This document shows, piece after piece, positions 4,988-5,898 of a stretch of DNA of 5,898 nt. The stretch is from Ruminococcus sp. GTDB lineage: Bacteria; Bacillota; Clostridia; Oscillospirales; Ruminococcaceae. The position numbers and the translations under genes are program-made. Every line of letters starts with the position of its first letter. Positions within the stretch are counted from its first letter, which is position 1. The DNA lies in contig JAFYET010000266.1 of the NCBI GenBank assembly GCA_017544125.1, positions 1 through 5,898 on the forward strand, in the 5' to 3' direction. Under the pieces are notes generated by a model that was not told the DNA's origin, did no database searches, and was given only the letters and a program-made list of their open reading frames with translations.

Positions 4988-5898
4988 ATGAAGACAACAA
5001 TTATCGGCTACCCCCGCATAGGTGGGCTGCGTGAGCTTAAATTCGCAAGTGAGAAGTATTTCAGGGGCGAGATAACAGCAGAAGAACTTGAAGCCGCTGC
5101 TAAGGATATACGCCTTAATAATCTGAAACTTCAAAAGGAGAGCGGGCTTTCGGCTATCCCCTCAAATGATTTCTCGTTCTATGACGGGGTGCTTGATACG
5201 GCATTTCTGCTGGGGGCTGTGCCTGAGAGATACACATCACTGGGGCTCGGGATGCTTGATACATACTTTGCGGCTGCCAGGGGCTATCAGGGCGACAAGG
5301 GTGATGTCAAGGCGCTTGCAATGAAAAAGTGGTTCAACACCAACTATCACTACATCGTTCCCGAGATAGATGACAATACAAAGATAACTCTTGCAGGCAC
5401 AAAGCCCTTTGACCTGTTTGGTGAGGCGCTTGAAAACGGCGTTAAGACACGCCCCGTTATCATCGGCGCATACACATTCTTAAAGCTGGCAAGATACAAG
5501 GGCGCAAAGACCGCTGCTGATCTTGCAGATGATGCAGCAGCTGCTTATTCACAGCTGCTTGAAAAGTTTGCCGCCCTCGGCGCTGAGTGGGTGCAGTTTG
5601 ATGAGCCGTCGCTGGTTATGGATATGACGGGTGAGGATATAGCCCTTTTCAAGAGATTGTATGAGAAGATACTCGCTGCAAAGGGTGGCATACAGGTGCT
5701 TGTGCAGACAGATTTCGGCGATGTGCGTGATGTTTACAATGAGCTTTCGGCGCTTGATTTTGACGGCATAGGGCTTGATTTTGTTGAGGGCAAAAAGTCA
5801 CTCGAGCTTGTAAAGGCGCACGGCTTCCCGAAAGACAAGACGCTCTTTGCTGGCGTTATAAACGGCAAGAGCATCTGGCGCTGTGACTATGAAAAAGC
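4988..5898 (+). CDS. metE: Cobalamin-independent methionine synthase, N-terminal part (runs off the right edge)
   Basis: MetE transfers a methyl group from 5-methyltetrahydropteroyl-polyglutamate to homocysteine, the last step of methionine synthesis in the cytoplasm. The frame is open for 303 codons to the window end; full proteins are about 750-790 aa, so this is the N-terminal barrel only. The catalytic zinc site lies in the missing C-terminal barrel. Signatures include GYPRIGGLRELKFA at 7-20 (Lys18 is in the substrate-binding RELK element), IPSNDFSFYDGVLDTA at 57-72, KKWFNTNYHYIVPE at 113-126, KTRPVIIGAYTFLK at 153-166, WVQFDEPSL at 201-209 and AGVINGKSIWR at 288-298. The start is fixed by GGAGGA (4975-4980) seven bases upstream. 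An in-frame ATG at 4967 would add seven residues but lies before that site. It has its own promoter and follows the LysR gene. Confidence 0.95.
   Translation, partial: MKTTIIGYPRIGGLRELKFASEKYFRGEITAEELEAAAKDIRLNNLKLQKESGLSAIPSNDFSFYDGVLDTAFLLGAVPERYTSLGLGMLDTYFAAARGYQGDKGDVKALAMKKWFNTNYHYIVPEIDDNTKITLAGTKPFDLFGEALENGVKTRPVIIGAYTFLKLARYKGAKTAADLADDAAAAYSQLLEKFAALGAEWVQFDEPSLVMDMTGEDIALFKRLYEKILAAKGGIQVLVQTDFGDVRDVYNELSALDFDGIGLDFVEGKKSLELVKAHGFPKDKTLFAGVINGKSIWRCDYEK

Overview
The window looks like chromosomal DNA from a low-to-moderate GC Gram-positive bacterium of the Clostridia, most likely a Ruminococcus-type member of the Oscillospiraceae. The signs are an amino-acid-specific T-box leader, consensus SigA promoters with 17-nt spacers, strong GGAGG-type ribosome binding sites, a lipoprotein foldase with a lipobox, and heavy use of ATA (Ile) and AGG/AGA (Arg) codons. 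The genus is an inference from style and was not confirmed by any search.

Layout, left to right. (1) 1-505, minus strand: the first 168 codons of trpE (anthranilate synthase component I), running off the left edge. (2) 538-835, minus strand: a complete tryptophan T-box leader with a UGG specifier, a T-box, an intrinsic terminator and a consensus promoter at 842-870. (3) 1060-2340, plus strand: a 426-aa membrane protein of the AI-2E/PerM family, with its own promoter and a short hairpin-rich leader. (4) 2341-2478: a convergent intergenic stretch with a simple hairpin, an AT-rich repeat and an elaborate branched palindrome that probably ends transcription from both sides. (5) 2479-3723, minus strand: a secreted lipoprotein with a parvulin-type peptidyl-prolyl isomerase domain (PrsA/SurA-like). 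(6) 3724-3900: a divergent promoter region. (7) 3901-4809, plus strand: a LysR-type regulator. (8) 4810-4987: an intergenic stretch with GTTAAC-type palindromes followed by the metE promoter, which is covered by two evenly spaced dyads. (9) 4988-5898, plus strand: the first 303 codons of metE (cobalamin-independent methionine synthase), running off the right edge.

As a system, the window holds two amino-acid biosynthesis switches of different kinds. trpE appears to be controlled by RNA: uncharged tRNA-Trp read by the T-box. metE has only about 40 nt of leader and no visible riboswitch or T-box, so it is more likely controlled at the DNA level, with the adjacent LysR protein as the obvious candidate. 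The membrane protein and the foldase lipoprotein are housekeeping genes without a clear functional link to these switches. I see no mobile element, CRISPR array, tRNA or rRNA. The observations most worth following are the paired dyads over the metE promoter, the Shine-Dalgarno sequence sitting in the loop of a perfect inverted repeat in front of the LysR gene, and the branched palindrome at 2399-2450, which may belong to a dispersed repeat family.
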